A program made the position numbers and the translations under genes. Shown in pieces: positions 1 to 7,681 of a stretch of 64,000 nt of DNA. Below the pieces are notes generated by a model. That model was given only the letters and a program-made list of their open reading frames with translations. It was not told the DNA's origin and made no database searches. The stretch spans positions 5,146,001 to 5,210,000 of the forward strand of contig NZ_CP117449.1 in assembly GCF_030687835.1 (NCBI RefSeq), given 5' to 3'. This DNA is from Pseudomonas hefeiensis (lineage in GTDB: Bacteria > Pseudomonadota > Gammaproteobacteria > Pseudomonadales > Pseudomonadaceae). Within the stretch, counting starts at the first letter, position 1; every line of letters begins with the position of its first letter.

Positions 1-360
1 TCAAGTCCGAAGCTCTACCCGATCCAGGCACTTGTTCGCCAACAACATCCCCAACTCAATCATCTGGGCCACTCCCAATGCTACATGCCGTCGCGAGCCG
101 TCCTGATCGAAGGCAAGGTCGTTGAGCATTGCATTGGCCGAAGCCAGGGTTTCACTGAGGTTGGCCAGCAACACTTCGGTGTCGATACCTTCAGCCACAG
201 TGAATAGCTGTACTGAGGGCTTGGGTTCTGAGTTGCTGTCGTCAGGTTTGAGGTAGTGGTCCAGCGCACGATCAGCGGCTTCTTGTAGCTTTTCCGGGGC
301 GTAGTCGCCGTAGGGGAAAGTGGAGGCAGGCTTTGGAGGATTGGGAGTTTCTTTGATCAT
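1..360 (-). CDS. DUF6124 family protein (119 aa)
   Basis: Small acidic cytoplasmic protein with no signal peptide or membrane segment. The N-terminal pattern (MIKETPNPP, then a segment with AADRALDHYL) and the C-terminal helix ending in LANKCLDRVE match the Pseudomonas-restricted DUF6124 family, which is usually present in several copies per genome and has no assigned function. I start it at the ATG at 360 because AGGAG lies 8 bases upstream. An in-frame GTG at 393 would add 11 residues but has no good ribosome site. The ribosome site lies inside a small predicted hairpin, and the leader upstream is strongly structured (see 361-600). The family call is from recognition; the role is unknown. 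Confidence 0.8.
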   Translation of the reverse strand: MIKETPNPPKPASTFPYGDYAPEKLQEAADRALDHYLKPDDSNSEPKPSVQLFTVAEGIDTEVLLANLSETLASANAMLNDLAFDQDGSRRHVALGVAQMIELGMLLANKCLDRVELRT

Positions 361-600
361 GTTTATAGCTCCTAGAGAATTGGGAGCCGCCACCGAGTCT
401 TCTCACGGACCGGAGGGTGGCAGCCGTACGCGGGGTGAGAATCCGAGTCTCTAGAAGCCCGGCCATGCCGAAGCATGCCCGCGCACGGCCGCCATAACAT
501 AATGCGCAGACGAAAAATCGCCTGCACTTTATATGGTCGGCGCCTGCGCGCCTAGAGGAGTTCGGATTCTCACGTCCGGTCGCTGAATTGGCAGCGACAC
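361..600 (-). promoter_or_regulatory. Structured 5' leader of the DUF6124 gene
   Basis: Read on the minus strand, this leader holds several perfect inverted repeats. GTCGCTG pairs with CAGCGAC (579-585 with 592-598). A 12-base arm at 562-573 pairs with 435-446, and flanking CTAGAG/CTCTAG elements can extend it. CATGC-TTCG-GCATG (464-477) has a stable tetraloop. GCTCC/GGAGC (368-372 with 383-387) encloses the ribosome-binding site. The motif CTAGAG or its complement recurs near 373, 450, 553 and 609, so alternative pairings are possible. This suggests post-transcriptional control, but it is inferred from sequence only. Confidence 0.5.
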
Positions 601-759
601 CCAGAGGCTAGAGCCCTCGCTTCCGACGGACAACCTTAAAAACTTGTCGGAAACTTCGGTGCGTCTGACAGACCACAATCGCTTGCTCAGACAAGAAAAG
701 AAATAAAACGCGCCCCCTAAAGCAAGCCATTGATTTTACGGGTTTAACACTTCAACAAA

Positions 760-947
760 TCTCATGCAGCCCTGTTTCAAGAATCAAGCTGGCTTGAATT
801 CGCTAATACCAGTAGCCATGATCGCCCCCGTCACCAGCGAAAGCTGGCCGGAGTCTGGGTCCCTCTCAGGGCTGACCCAGCCGCGCAGACGGGGCGGAGC
901 AAGCTCAACTGCGTGTCGATTGAAGCCGCCTTCGGGCGGCTTTGCTT
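760..947 (+). ncRNA. Candidate structured small RNA ending in an intrinsic terminator
   Basis: No credible protein is encoded here; an 83-codon frame simply reads through the hairpins. The plus strand can fold as follows: TTCAAG/CTTGAA (776-781 with 793-798); a long-range stem of 823-832 with 888-896 (one bulge); inside it CCAGC-GAAA-GCTGG (834-847, GNRA loop) and CTGGGTC/GACCCAG (855-861 with 874-880); then a terminator at 923-947. A three-way junction followed by a terminator is what a trans-acting RNA or riboswitch-like element looks like. No clear promoter was seen and I do not recognise a known RNA family. Confidence 0.35.
923..947 (+). terminator. Rho-independent terminator
   Basis: GCCGCC-TTCG-GGCGGC (925-940) is flanked by AA on the left and followed by TTTGCTTTC. 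It points rightward, away from the DUF6124 gene and towards the convergent antiporter gene, so it ends a plus-strand transcript from the gene-free stretch. Confidence 0.65.
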
Positions 948-1022
948 TCTATGAGAACAAGGCACACCGGGCTTTGTTGCGCCTGAAATGCCGAAGATCC
1001 GCAAAGTGGTGGTGATCTATCC

Positions 1023-1154
1023 TGTGGCGAGGGGATTTATCCCCGCTGGGCTGCGAAGCAGCCCTCAAAGCTAACAACGCGCTGTGTCAGACAGCTTGAA
1101 TTGACAGCTTTGGGACTGCTGCGCAGTCCAACGGGGATAAATCCCCTCGCCACA
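1023..1154. repeat. REP/BIME pair, GTGGCGAGGGGATTTATCCCC class
   Basis: Two inverted copies of a palindromic unit (GGGGATTTATCCCC core plus a GGCTGCGAAGCAGCC arm) flank about 50 bases of unique sequence. The same class recurs at 6351 and 37890. It lies just past the 3' end of the antiporter gene. Confidence 0.85.
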
Positions 1155-1175
1155 ATTAGCTTTGCGCCATGGCTG

Positions 1176-2822
1176 CTATTTACCCAACCCCAAATTCGCC
1201 TCCGCCAGATCCAACTCCCCCAGCACCTCACGCAGCACGTCATCCCCAATCTGGTGATGACGGCTGAGGCGATACAACTCCAGCCGCTGCGCCCGATAGG
1301 CCTTCAAGCGCAGCCGGCGTTCCAGCAGGTCCATCTCGAACGCCAATGCCTGGGCTTCGGCGGAGTCGTTGAATACGTCGAGCTGGTGGCGATACTCAGA
1401 CATCAGTCGTGCTTTGAGCTCCGCCGCCAGCGCCGCTTGGGTCGCGTCGGGCGCGCTGGCAGCCTCGCTCGTTTCGTCCACCTCCAGCGCATGGATCGCC
1501 GCTTCAGCAGTTTTGCGCCAGGCATCGCGAACTTCGTTGCGGCGCTTGTCGTCAGGGCTCTTCTCAATGCCCCGTAACAGCAGTGGCAGGGCGACGCAGG
1601 CCGCGATCAGCGACAACAGAATCACCCCGGCGGCAATGAAGATCAGCAAGTCCCGCTCGGGAAACGCTTCCCCCGCCCCCAGCAGCAACGGCACCGACAG
1701 CACCCCCGCCAACGTCACCGCCCCGCGCACACCGCCGAAGGTCAACAACCAGCAAGAACGTGCCGTCGGCACCAGGGTCAACTCGCCTTTGCCACGCCAG
1801 CGGCGCAATAGCCCGGACACGCGCCAAGTGCTTTGCACCCAGACAAACCGCAGCACCAGCAACACCAGGAAAATCGCCACCACGTCCAGGCAGCGGTAGA
1901 ACAGCGTCGGCCACAATGTGGTTTCATGGCTGGTCACCGCCTTGGCGATGTCCGGCAATTGCAGGCCCAGCAGCAGGAAGATCAAGCCGTTGAAGGCAAA
2001 CTCCAGCAGCGACCAGACGCTGCGATTGAGCAACCGCGTGCCGGTCTGGCGCGGCAGCAGGTCGAGCCAGCTCTGCATCATGCCGGCCGCCACCGCCGAG
2101 AGAATCCCCGAAGCGCCCAAGCGTTCAGCCAGCACATAGGCCGCGAATGGCAGCAGCAACATGAACACTACATGTGTGGCCGGATCGTCCCAGCCGCGCC
2201 CGATCATCCAGGCCCGCATACGGCCTACCAGCCAACTCAAGGCCACGCCGACCAGCAGTCCACCGATCGCCACCAGCACGAAGGTCAGGCTCGCGCCCGC
2301 CAGGGAAAACACCCCGGTGATCGCCGCCGCCAGGGCGAACTTGAAGGTGACCAGGCCCGATGCGTCGTTCATCAGCGCTTCGCCCTGGAGCATGTGCATC
2401 AACGGCGCGGGCAAGCGATCGCGGGCAATCGCCGACACCGCCACCGCGTCGGTCGGCGACAGGACCGCCGCCAGGGCAAACGCCACCGCCAGCGGGATGC
2501 TCGGCAGCAGCCAGTGAATGAAATAACCGGCGCCCACCACCGTAAACAGCACCAGCCCCACCGCCAGCGTCAGGATCGGCCCGCGCAGGCGCCAGAATTC
2601 GCGCTTGGGCATGCGCCAGCCATCGGAGAACAGCAGTGGCGGCAGGAATAAAAACAGGAACAACTCTGGATTGAGCGTTACATGCAAACCCAGGGATGGC
2701 CAGGCCAGCAACGCCCCTGCGCCGATCTGCACCAAGGGCAACGGCAACGGGATCAACCGGCCGATCAGCCGCGAAACACCCACGAGCGTCAACAGGATCA
2801 GCACGGTATAAGCGCTTTGCAT
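1176..2822 (-). CDS. CPA1-family Na+/H+ antiporter (548 aa)
   Basis: Inner-membrane cation/proton antiporter likely involved in sodium and pH homeostasis. From the ATG at 2822 the protein begins MQSAYTVLILLTLVGVSRL and then shows about 12 hydrophobic segments. The stretch AAVLSPTDAVAVSAI carries the conserved Pro-Thr-Asp of this superfamily, and GEALMNDASGLVTF carries the conserved Asn-Asp ion-binding pair typical of NhaP/NHE-type exchangers. The last 130 or so residues form a charged cytoplasmic tail rich in Ala, Glu and Arg. The longer open frame to 3068 reads through a REP repeat and is not credible. It is transcribed alone and its spacer to the next gene contains a REP. Substrate preference (Na, K or Li) cannot be told from sequence. 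Confidence 0.88.
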   Translation of the reverse strand: MQSAYTVLILLTLVGVSRLIGRLIPLPLPLVQIGAGALLAWPSLGLHVTLNPELFLFLFLPPLLFSDGWRMPKREFWRLRGPILTLAVGLVLFTVVGAGYFIHWLLPSIPLAVAFALAAVLSPTDAVAVSAIARDRLPAPLMHMLQGEALMNDASGLVTFKFALAAAITGVFSLAGASLTFVLVAIGGLLVGVALSWLVGRMRAWMIGRGWDDPATHVVFMLLLPFAAYVLAERLGASGILSAVAAGMMQSWLDLLPRQTGTRLLNRSVWSLLEFAFNGLIFLLLGLQLPDIAKAVTSHETTLWPTLFYRCLDVVAIFLVLLVLRFVWVQSTWRVSGLLRRWRGKGELTLVPTARSCWLLTFGGVRGAVTLAGVLSVPLLLGAGEAFPERDLLIFIAAGVILLSLIAACVALPLLLRGIEKSPDDKRRNEVRDAWRKTAEAAIHALEVDETSEAASAPDATQAALAAELKARLMSEYRHQLDVFNDSAEAQALAFEMDLLERRLRLKAYRAQRLELYRLSRHHQIGDDVLREVLGELDLAEANLGLGK

Positions 2823-2944
2823 AACGAGTTTCCATTTACAGCGACACACATCCGGCAACAGCTTGCCGTTGAAGTGCCATATTAACCGCTTAGCATGGGC
2901 GTAGCCGTTGTACCTATGTCGCAGCCCGCTCTGTGGAATGAGCC

Positions 2945-3034
2945 TGTGGGAGCTGAGCTTGCTCGCGATGAACGATGGCGCAGTCTTGCAGTTGAACCGT
3001 GTCGCCTGTATCGCGAGCAAGCTTTGCTCCCACA
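2945..3034. repeat. REP/BIME pair, TGTGGGAGC class
   Basis: Two inverted TGTGGGAGC...TTGCTCGCGA arms surround about 40 unique bases. This fills most of the 309-base spacer between the divergent antiporter and reductase genes; the remaining bases show no other clear element. Confidence 0.85.
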
Positions 3035-3131
3035 GGTTTGGGGGCATGCCGATCTGGGCCGTCGCCAAACCGTCCGGTCATGGCATAATCCTTCACCTTT
3101 TATTTCCAGCACCTGCAAAGGGGGCAATTCC

Positions 3132-3494
3132 TTGACCGATTCAAGCAAAACGTTGCACCTTTTCGGCACCAAAGCCTGTGACACGATGAAAAAGGCGCGC
3201 ACCTGGCTCGATGAACACGCTGTCAGCTATGACTTTCACGATTACAAAACCGCCGGCATCGACCGTGAGCACCTGACCCAATGGTGCAACGAGCATGGCT
3301 GGCAAGTGGTGTTGAACCGTGCCGGTACGACCTTTCGCAAACTCGACGACGAACGTAAAGCCGATCTCGACCAGACGAAAGCCATCGAACTGATGCTCGC
3401 CCAACCCTCGATGATCAAGCGCCCGGTGCTTGATCTCGGTGACCGAACCCTGATTGGCTTCAAGCCAGATATTTATGCGGCAGAGATCAAGTAA
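3132..3494 (+). CDS. ArsC/YffB-family reductase-like protein (120 aa)
   Basis: Thioredoxin-fold protein of the ArsC/Spx/YffB group. The single N-terminal redox motif KACDTMKKA places a cysteine at residue 16, and the C-terminal block PSMIKRPVLDLGD is the family signature. These small proteins are often annotated as arsenate reductases, but the YffB branch has no proven arsenate role and there are no other ars genes nearby. The start is TTG at 3132, preceded by AAAGGGGG; the open frame runs further upstream only through a REP. It lies 32 bases before dapD on the same strand, so the two are probably co-transcribed. Confidence 0.82.
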   Translation: MTDSSKTLHLFGTKACDTMKKARTWLDEHAVSYDFHDYKTAGIDREHLTQWCNEHGWQVVLNRAGTTFRKLDDERKADLDQTKAIELMLAQPSMIKRPVLDLGDRTLIGFKPDIYAAEIK

Positions 3495-3526
3495 ACCTGC
3501 CCAGTCCATTTTGTAGAGGTAATTTC

Positions 3527-4561
3527 ATGTCCAGTACTCTGTTCAGCCTGGCCTTCGGTGTCGGCACGCAAAACCGTCAAGGCACCTGGCTGGAAGTGTT
3601 CTACGCCCAACCGTTGCTCAACCCTTCGGCCGAGATCGTCAAGGCCATCGCGCCGATTCTGGCCTATAGCGAAGGCAACCAGGCCATCACCTTCACCACC
3701 GCCCAGGCTTCGCAACTGGCTGACGCGCTCAAGGGCGTCGATGCCGCGCAAGCCGCGTTGCTGACCCGTCTGGCCGAGAGCCACAAGCCGCTGGTCGCCA
3801 CCCTGCTGGCTGAAGACGCACCACTGAGCTCCACGCCCGAGGCCTACCTCAAGCTGCATCTGTTGTCCCACCGCCTGGTCAAGCCTCATGGCCTGAACCT
3901 GACCGGTATTTTCCCGCTGCTGCCGAACGTAGCCTGGACCAGCCAGGGCGCAATCGATCTGAGCGAACTGGCCGAGCACCAGCTCGAAGCCCGTCTGCGC
4001 GGCGAGCTGCTGGAAGTGTTCTCGGTGGACAAGTTCCCGAAAATGACCGACTACGTGGTCCCGGCCGGCGTGCGTATCGCCGATGCCGCGCGGATCCGCC
4101 TGGGCGCCTATGTGGGCGAAGGCACCACGGTGATGCACGAAGGTTTCGTCAACTTCAACGCCGGCACTGAAGGACCAGGCATGATCGAAGGCCGTGTATC
4201 GGCTGGCGTGTTCGTCGGCAAGGGCTCGGACCTGGGCGGCGGTTGCTCGACCATGGGCACCCTGTCGGGCGGTGGCAACATCGTGATCAAGGTTGGCGAA
4301 GGCTGTCTGATCGGCGCCAACGCCGGCATCGGCATTCCGCTGGGTGACCGCAACACCGTGGAGTCGGGCCTGTACGTGACCGCCGGCACCAAGGTGGCGC
4401 TGCTGGACGAGAACAACCAGTTGGTCAAGGTGGTCAAGGCCCGCGAACTGGCCGGCCAGCCCGACCTGTTGTTCCGTCGCAACTCCGAGACCGGCGCGGT
4501 GGAATGCAAGACTCACAAGTCGGCCATCGAACTGAACGCTGCACTGCACGCCCACAACTAA
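3527..4561 (+). CDS. dapD: 2,3,4,5-tetrahydropyridine-2,6-dicarboxylate N-succinyltransferase (344 aa)
   Basis: Catalyses the succinyl-CoA-dependent acylation of tetrahydrodipicolinate in the succinylase branch of lysine and meso-diaminopimelate synthesis, in the cytoplasm. The N-terminal domain (about residues 1-170) is the Pseudomonas/actinobacterial-type extension. The C-terminal half is a left-handed beta-helix of hexapeptide repeats, seen in runs such as ARIRLGAYVGEGTTVMHEGF and GGGCSTMGTLSGGGNIVIKVGEGCLIGANAGIGIP. At 344 residues it matches the long DapD class rather than the roughly 274-residue E. coli form. The ribosome site GAGG lies 9 bases before the ATG. dapE, two steps later in the pathway, lies 3 kb downstream. 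Confidence 0.95.
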   Translation: MSSTLFSLAFGVGTQNRQGTWLEVFYAQPLLNPSAEIVKAIAPILAYSEGNQAITFTTAQASQLADALKGVDAAQAALLTRLAESHKPLVATLLAEDAPLSSTPEAYLKLHLLSHRLVKPHGLNLTGIFPLLPNVAWTSQGAIDLSELAEHQLEARLRGELLEVFSVDKFPKMTDYVVPAGVRIADAARIRLGAYVGEGTTVMHEGFVNFNAGTEGPGMIEGRVSAGVFVGKGSDLGGGCSTMGTLSGGGNIVIKVGEGCLIGANAGIGIPLGDRNTVESGLYVTAGTKVALLDENNQLVKVVKARELAGQPDLLFRRNSETGAVECKTHKSAIELNAALHAHN

Positions 4562-4580
4562 GCCGCTTCACACCCTCACC

Positions 4581-4710
4581 TGTGGGAGCGAGCTTTTTTT
4601 GTGGGAGCAAAGCTTGCTCGCGAATGAACGATGACGCGGTCTCACCGTAAACCGTGTCGCTGCCATCGCGAGCAAGCTCGGCTCCCACAAAAAAAAGCCC
4701 GCTCCCGCAG
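4581..4710. repeat. Nested REP elements after dapD
   Basis: An outer inverted pair (TGTGGGAGCGAGCTTTTTTT at 4581-4600 and its near-complement at 4690-4710) encloses a complete inner REP pair at 4600-4689. The A/T runs at the junctions make the outer arms resemble a terminator stem. The structure may serve as the dapD terminator. Confidence 0.75.
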
Positions 4711-4742
4711 GGTCCGGCGTCACTCCAGCAGGGCCCGAAAGC

Positions 4743-5948
4743 ATGTTGATCCAATCCCCCTGGCGCGCCGACTTCCCGGCCATCGCCGCCCTGCAACGGC
4801 AAGGCCAGACCTACCTGGACAACGCCGCCACCACGCAAAAACCCCAAGCCCTGCTGGACGCCCTGGCGCATTACTACGCCAATGGCGCGGCCAACGTGCA
4901 CCGCGCGCAGCATTTGCCGGGCGCCCATGCGACCCAGGCGTTCGAAGACAGCCGACTCAAAGTCTCGCAATGGCTCAATGCAGCGGATTGCGGGCAAATC
5001 GTCTTCACCCATGGCGCCACTTCGGCGCTGAATCTTCTGGCCTATGGGCTGGAACATCTTTTCAATCCGGGCGATGAAATCGTCATCAGCGCCCTGGAAC
5101 ACCACGCCAACCTGCTGCCGTGGCAACAACTGGCCGAGCGTCGTGCGTTGACGCTGGTGGTGTTGCCGCTGGATGCCGATGGAGTGATCGATATCAGCGC
5201 CGCCGCCGATCTGATCGGGCCACGTACGCGCCTGCTGGCGGTGAGCCAGTTGTCCAACGTGCTGGGCACCTGGCAGCCCTTACCAGCGCTATTAGCCCTG
5301 GCCAAGGCCCATGGCGCGCTGACAGTGATCGATGCCGCCCAAGGCGTGGTGCATGGCCGTCACGATGTGCAGGCACTGGGTTGCGACTTTTATGTATTTT
5401 CCAGCCATAAGCTCTATGGCCCCGAAGGACTGGGCGTGTTGTTCGGCCGCACCGAAGCGCTTCATCAACTGCGTCATTGGCAGTTCGGCGGCGAGATGGT
5501 GCAACAGGCCGACTACCACAGCGCCACGTTCCGTCCGGCACCACTGGGCTTCGAAGCCGGCACGCCGCCGATTGCCAGTGTGATCGGCCTGGGCGCGACC
5601 CTCGACTACCTGTCCGGCCTCGACCCGCAAACGGTCAGCGACCATGAAGCAGCGCTGCATGACTACCTGCTCCACGGGCTGCTGGCGCGCAACGGCGTAC
5701 GCCTGGTAGGCAATCCGAGCCTGGCCCTGGTCAGCTTCGTGGTCGAAGGCGTGCACAACGCCGACCTGGCCCACTTGCTGACCGAACAAGGCATCGCCGT
5801 ACGTGCCGGGCATCACTGCGCCATGCCGCTGTTCAAGCACCTGAAGTTATCGGGGGCGATTCGCGTGTCGCTGGCGCTGTACAACGACTCCGCCGATATC
5901 GAACGCTTCTTCGAAGCGCTGGACCAGGCCCTGGAGATGCTCCGATGA
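4743..5948 (+). CDS. csdA: Cysteine desulfurase, CsdA/SufS type (401 aa)
   Basis: PLP-dependent fold-type I enzyme that removes sulfur from cysteine as an enzyme-bound persulfide, giving alanine. The PLP lysine is K223 in FSSHKLYGPEG, the active-site cysteine is C359 in RAGHHCAMPLF, and ALEHHANLLPW carries the conserved cofactor-stacking histidine. The short extension before the catalytic cysteine and the RxGHHCA motif place it in group II (SufS/CsdA). The next gene, a SufE-like partner, overlaps by 4 bases (ATGA), and tcdA follows, reproducing the csdA-csdE-csdL set. The ATG at 4743 has only a weak ribosome site. There are no sufBCD genes in the window, so a role in tRNA modification sulfur or acceptor transfer is more likely than bulk Fe-S assembly. 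Confidence 0.92.
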   Translation: MLIQSPWRADFPAIAALQRQGQTYLDNAATTQKPQALLDALAHYYANGAANVHRAQHLPGAHATQAFEDSRLKVSQWLNAADCGQIVFTHGATSALNLLAYGLEHLFNPGDEIVISALEHHANLLPWQQLAERRALTLVVLPLDADGVIDISAAADLIGPRTRLLAVSQLSNVLGTWQPLPALLALAKAHGALTVIDAAQGVVHGRHDVQALGCDFYVFSSHKLYGPEGLGVLFGRTEALHQLRHWQFGGEMVQQADYHSATFRPAPLGFEAGTPPIASVIGLGATLDYLSGLDPQTVSDHEAALHDYLLHGLLARNGVRLVGNPSLALVSFVVEGVHNADLAHLLTEQGIAVRAGHHCAMPLFKHLKLSGAIRVSLALYNDSADIERFFEALDQALEMLR

Positions 5949-6349
5949 GCCTGCCGGCCGACGCGGCCGCAGCGCTGCAAGTCTTTCGGGACGCATCGGG
6001 GTGGGAACAGCGCGCCCGGCTGCTGATGCAATGGGGCGAGCGTTTGCCGCCCTTGAGCGATGCCGACAAATGCGAGACCAATCTGGTCAGCGGCTGTGAA
6101 AGTCAGGTGTGGCTGGTGGGACAGCTGCAGGACGGGCAGTGGCAGTTCTCCGCCAGCAGCGATGCACGGTTGATTCGTGGGCTGGTGGCGTTGCTGTTGG
6201 CGCGGGTCAACGGATTGTCCGCTGCCGAGTTGCAGCAGGTGGATTTGCCGGGTTGGTTCAATCAGCTGGGATTGTCGCGGCAGCTGTCGCCATCGCGTAG
6301 CAATGGCTTGAATGCGGTGTTGAAGCGGATGCGCGAATTGACGCAATGA
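5945..6349 (+). CDS. csdE: SufE-family sulfur acceptor, CsdE type (134 aa)
   Basis: Small cytoplasmic partner that accepts persulfide sulfur from the desulfurase. The acceptor cysteine is C51 in NLVSGCESQVWL, the same position as in characterised SufE proteins. The rest of the family pattern (DKCETNLVSGC; then GLVALLLARVNG; C-terminal LSPSRSNGLNAVLKRM) is intact and the length is normal. Its ATG overlaps the csdA stop by 4 bases, so translation of the pair is probably coupled. CsdE rather than SufE is inferred from the neighbours csdA and tcdA. Confidence 0.9.
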   Translation: MSLPADAAAALQVFRDASGWEQRARLLMQWGERLPPLSDADKCETNLVSGCESQVWLVGQLQDGQWQFSASSDARLIRGLVALLLARVNGLSAAELQQVDLPGWFNQLGLSRQLSPSRSNGLNAVLKRMRELTQ

Positions 6350-6350
6350 T

Positions 6351-6485
6351 TGTGGCGAGGGGATTTATCCCCGTTGGGCTGCGAAGCAGCCCCTCTAGAG
6401 CTGTGACCTCAATCCTCTTGGCATACTGAGTTGCCTGGTTTGGGGGCTGCTTCGCAGCCCAGCGGGGATAAATCCCCTCGCCACA
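6351..6485. repeat. REP/BIME pair, GTGGCGAGGGGATTTATCCCC class
   Basis: Inverted pair filling the spacer between the convergent csdE and tcdA genes, of the same class as at 1023. Arms at 6351-6400 and 6443-6485 are nearly complementary. Confidence 0.85.
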
Positions 6486-6495
6486 AGAGCGGTCA

Positions 6496-7305
6496 CTATT
6501 CGGGCTTGACCCGGTCAGCCGGCCGTCGCACACCCGCCACAATCTTATCCACAGCCTTGGTCGCCGCGACCATGCCGAATGTCGCGGTCACCATCATCAC
6601 CGCGCCGAACCCACCGGCGCAGTCGAGTTTGACGCCATCGCCGACAAAACTCTTCTGCAAGCAGATGCTGCCGTCGGGTTTGGGGTAGCGCAATTGTTCG
6701 GTCGAGAACACGCAGGGCACGCTGTAGTGGCGGGTCACGGTGCGGGAAAAACCGTAGTCGCGGCGCAAGGTAGAACGCACTTTCGAGGCCAGCGGATCGT
6801 TGAACGTGCGGTTCAAGTCGCACACCTGGATCAGCGTCGGGTCGATCTGCCCGCCCGCGCCGCCGGTGGTGATGATCTGGATCTTGCGGCGCTTGCACCA
6901 GGCGATCAGCGCCGCCTTGGCATTGACGCTGTCGATGCAGTCAATCACGCAGTCAATGTTCGGCGTGATGTATTCGGCCATGGTGTCGCGGGTGACGAAA
7001 TCCGCCACGGCATGCACCGTGCAGTCGGGGTTGATGCCGCGCAGGCGCTCGGCCATCACCTCGACCTTGGGTTTGCCGACGGTGCTGTCCAGGGCGTGCA
7101 GTTGGCGGTTGGCGTTGCTGACGCAGACATCGTCCAGATCGAATAACGAAATCTCGCCCACGCCGCAACGGGCGATGGCTTCCGCCGCCCAGGAACCGAC
7201 GCCGCCCACCCCGACAATCGCCACATGGGCCGCCCGCAGGCGCTCCAGGCCTTCGATGCCGTACAAACGGGCGATACCGGCAAACCGTGGATCTTCTGTA
7301 CTCAT
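6496..7305 (-). CDS. tcdA: tRNA threonylcarbamoyladenosine dehydratase (269 aa)
   Basis: E1-like enzyme that uses ATP to cyclise the t6A37 modification of ANN-decoding tRNAs to ct6A. The N-terminal adenylation domain shows the nucleotide loop IVGVGGVGSWAAEAIARCGVG, then LFDLDDVCVSNANRQ and the CVIDCIDSVNAKAALI strand. The C-terminal segment GFGAVMMVTATFGMVAA is a conserved hydrophobic patch. I start at ATG 7305 (MSTEDP), 8 bases after GGGG; an ATG two codons earlier is possible. It converges on csdAE, whose desulfurase supports ct6A formation in E. coli, and tsaB (a t6A subunit) lies 17 kb away in the same window. Confidence 0.92.
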   Translation of the reverse strand: MSTEDPRFAGIARLYGIEGLERLRAAHVAIVGVGGVGSWAAEAIARCGVGEISLFDLDDVCVSNANRQLHALDSTVGKPKVEVMAERLRGINPDCTVHAVADFVTRDTMAEYITPNIDCVIDCIDSVNAKAALIAWCKRRKIQIITTGGAGGQIDPTLIQVCDLNRTFNDPLASKVRSTLRRDYGFSRTVTRHYSVPCVFSTEQLRYPKPDGSICLQKSFVGDGVKLDCAGGFGAVMMVTATFGMVAATKAVDKIVAGVRRPADRVKPE

Positions 7306-7370
7306 GACCATTACCCCAAAAACCGGCGCGCATTATAGGGCTTTGTCGTAGCAATTTAAGCAAAACCTCC

Positions 7371-7457
7371 GTGGGAGCGAGCCTGCTCGCGATGGCGTCG
7401 GTTCAGTCAATATCAATGTCGACTGATCCACCGCATCGCGAGCAGGCCCGCTCCCAC
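7371..7457. repeat. REP/BIME pair, TGTGGGAGC class
   Basis: Inverted GTGGGAGCGAGCCTGCTCGCGA arms in the divergent tcdA-dapE spacer. A possible -10 box (TATAAG near 7511) lies between this and the next REP; nothing else was seen in the 376-base spacer. Confidence 0.85.
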
Positions 7458-7572
7458 AGTTTTTGTGCTCCACCTGTCCCGTCCCGGGAGCCCATGGTGG
7501 TCGTTTTGCTATAAGATAACCGCCATTTTGTAAGCCTCGACCGAATACAATCCAACGGTCGAACTCAGTACC

Positions 7573-7644
7573 TGTGGGAGCGGGCTTGCTCGCGAAGCTT
7601 TTAGCGTCAGTGATGACGCCTTCGCGAGCAAGCCCGCTCCCACA
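7573..7644. repeat. REP/BIME pair, TGTGGGAGC class
   Basis: Second inverted pair of the tcdA-dapE spacer, with a short 24-base interior. It lies 37 bases upstream of the dapE start, so a dapE transcript starting further upstream would carry a strong hairpin in its leader. Confidence 0.85.
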
Positions 7645-7681
7645 TGGACTGTGATCTTCTTTCCAGCTTTCGGAGTTTTCC

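Noticed and set aside
764..1015. 83-codon frame on the plus strand
   Set aside because: It reads straight through hairpins and the terminator, has no ribosome site, and its composition is not protein-like.
2823..3068. N-terminal extension of the antiporter
   Set aside because: It runs through a REP pair and lacks a start signal; the ATG at 2822 gives the normal family N-terminus.
5945..6349. Possible full suf operon with csdA/csdE
   Set aside because: No sufBCD or iscU-like genes are adjacent; tcdA next door points to the csd system.
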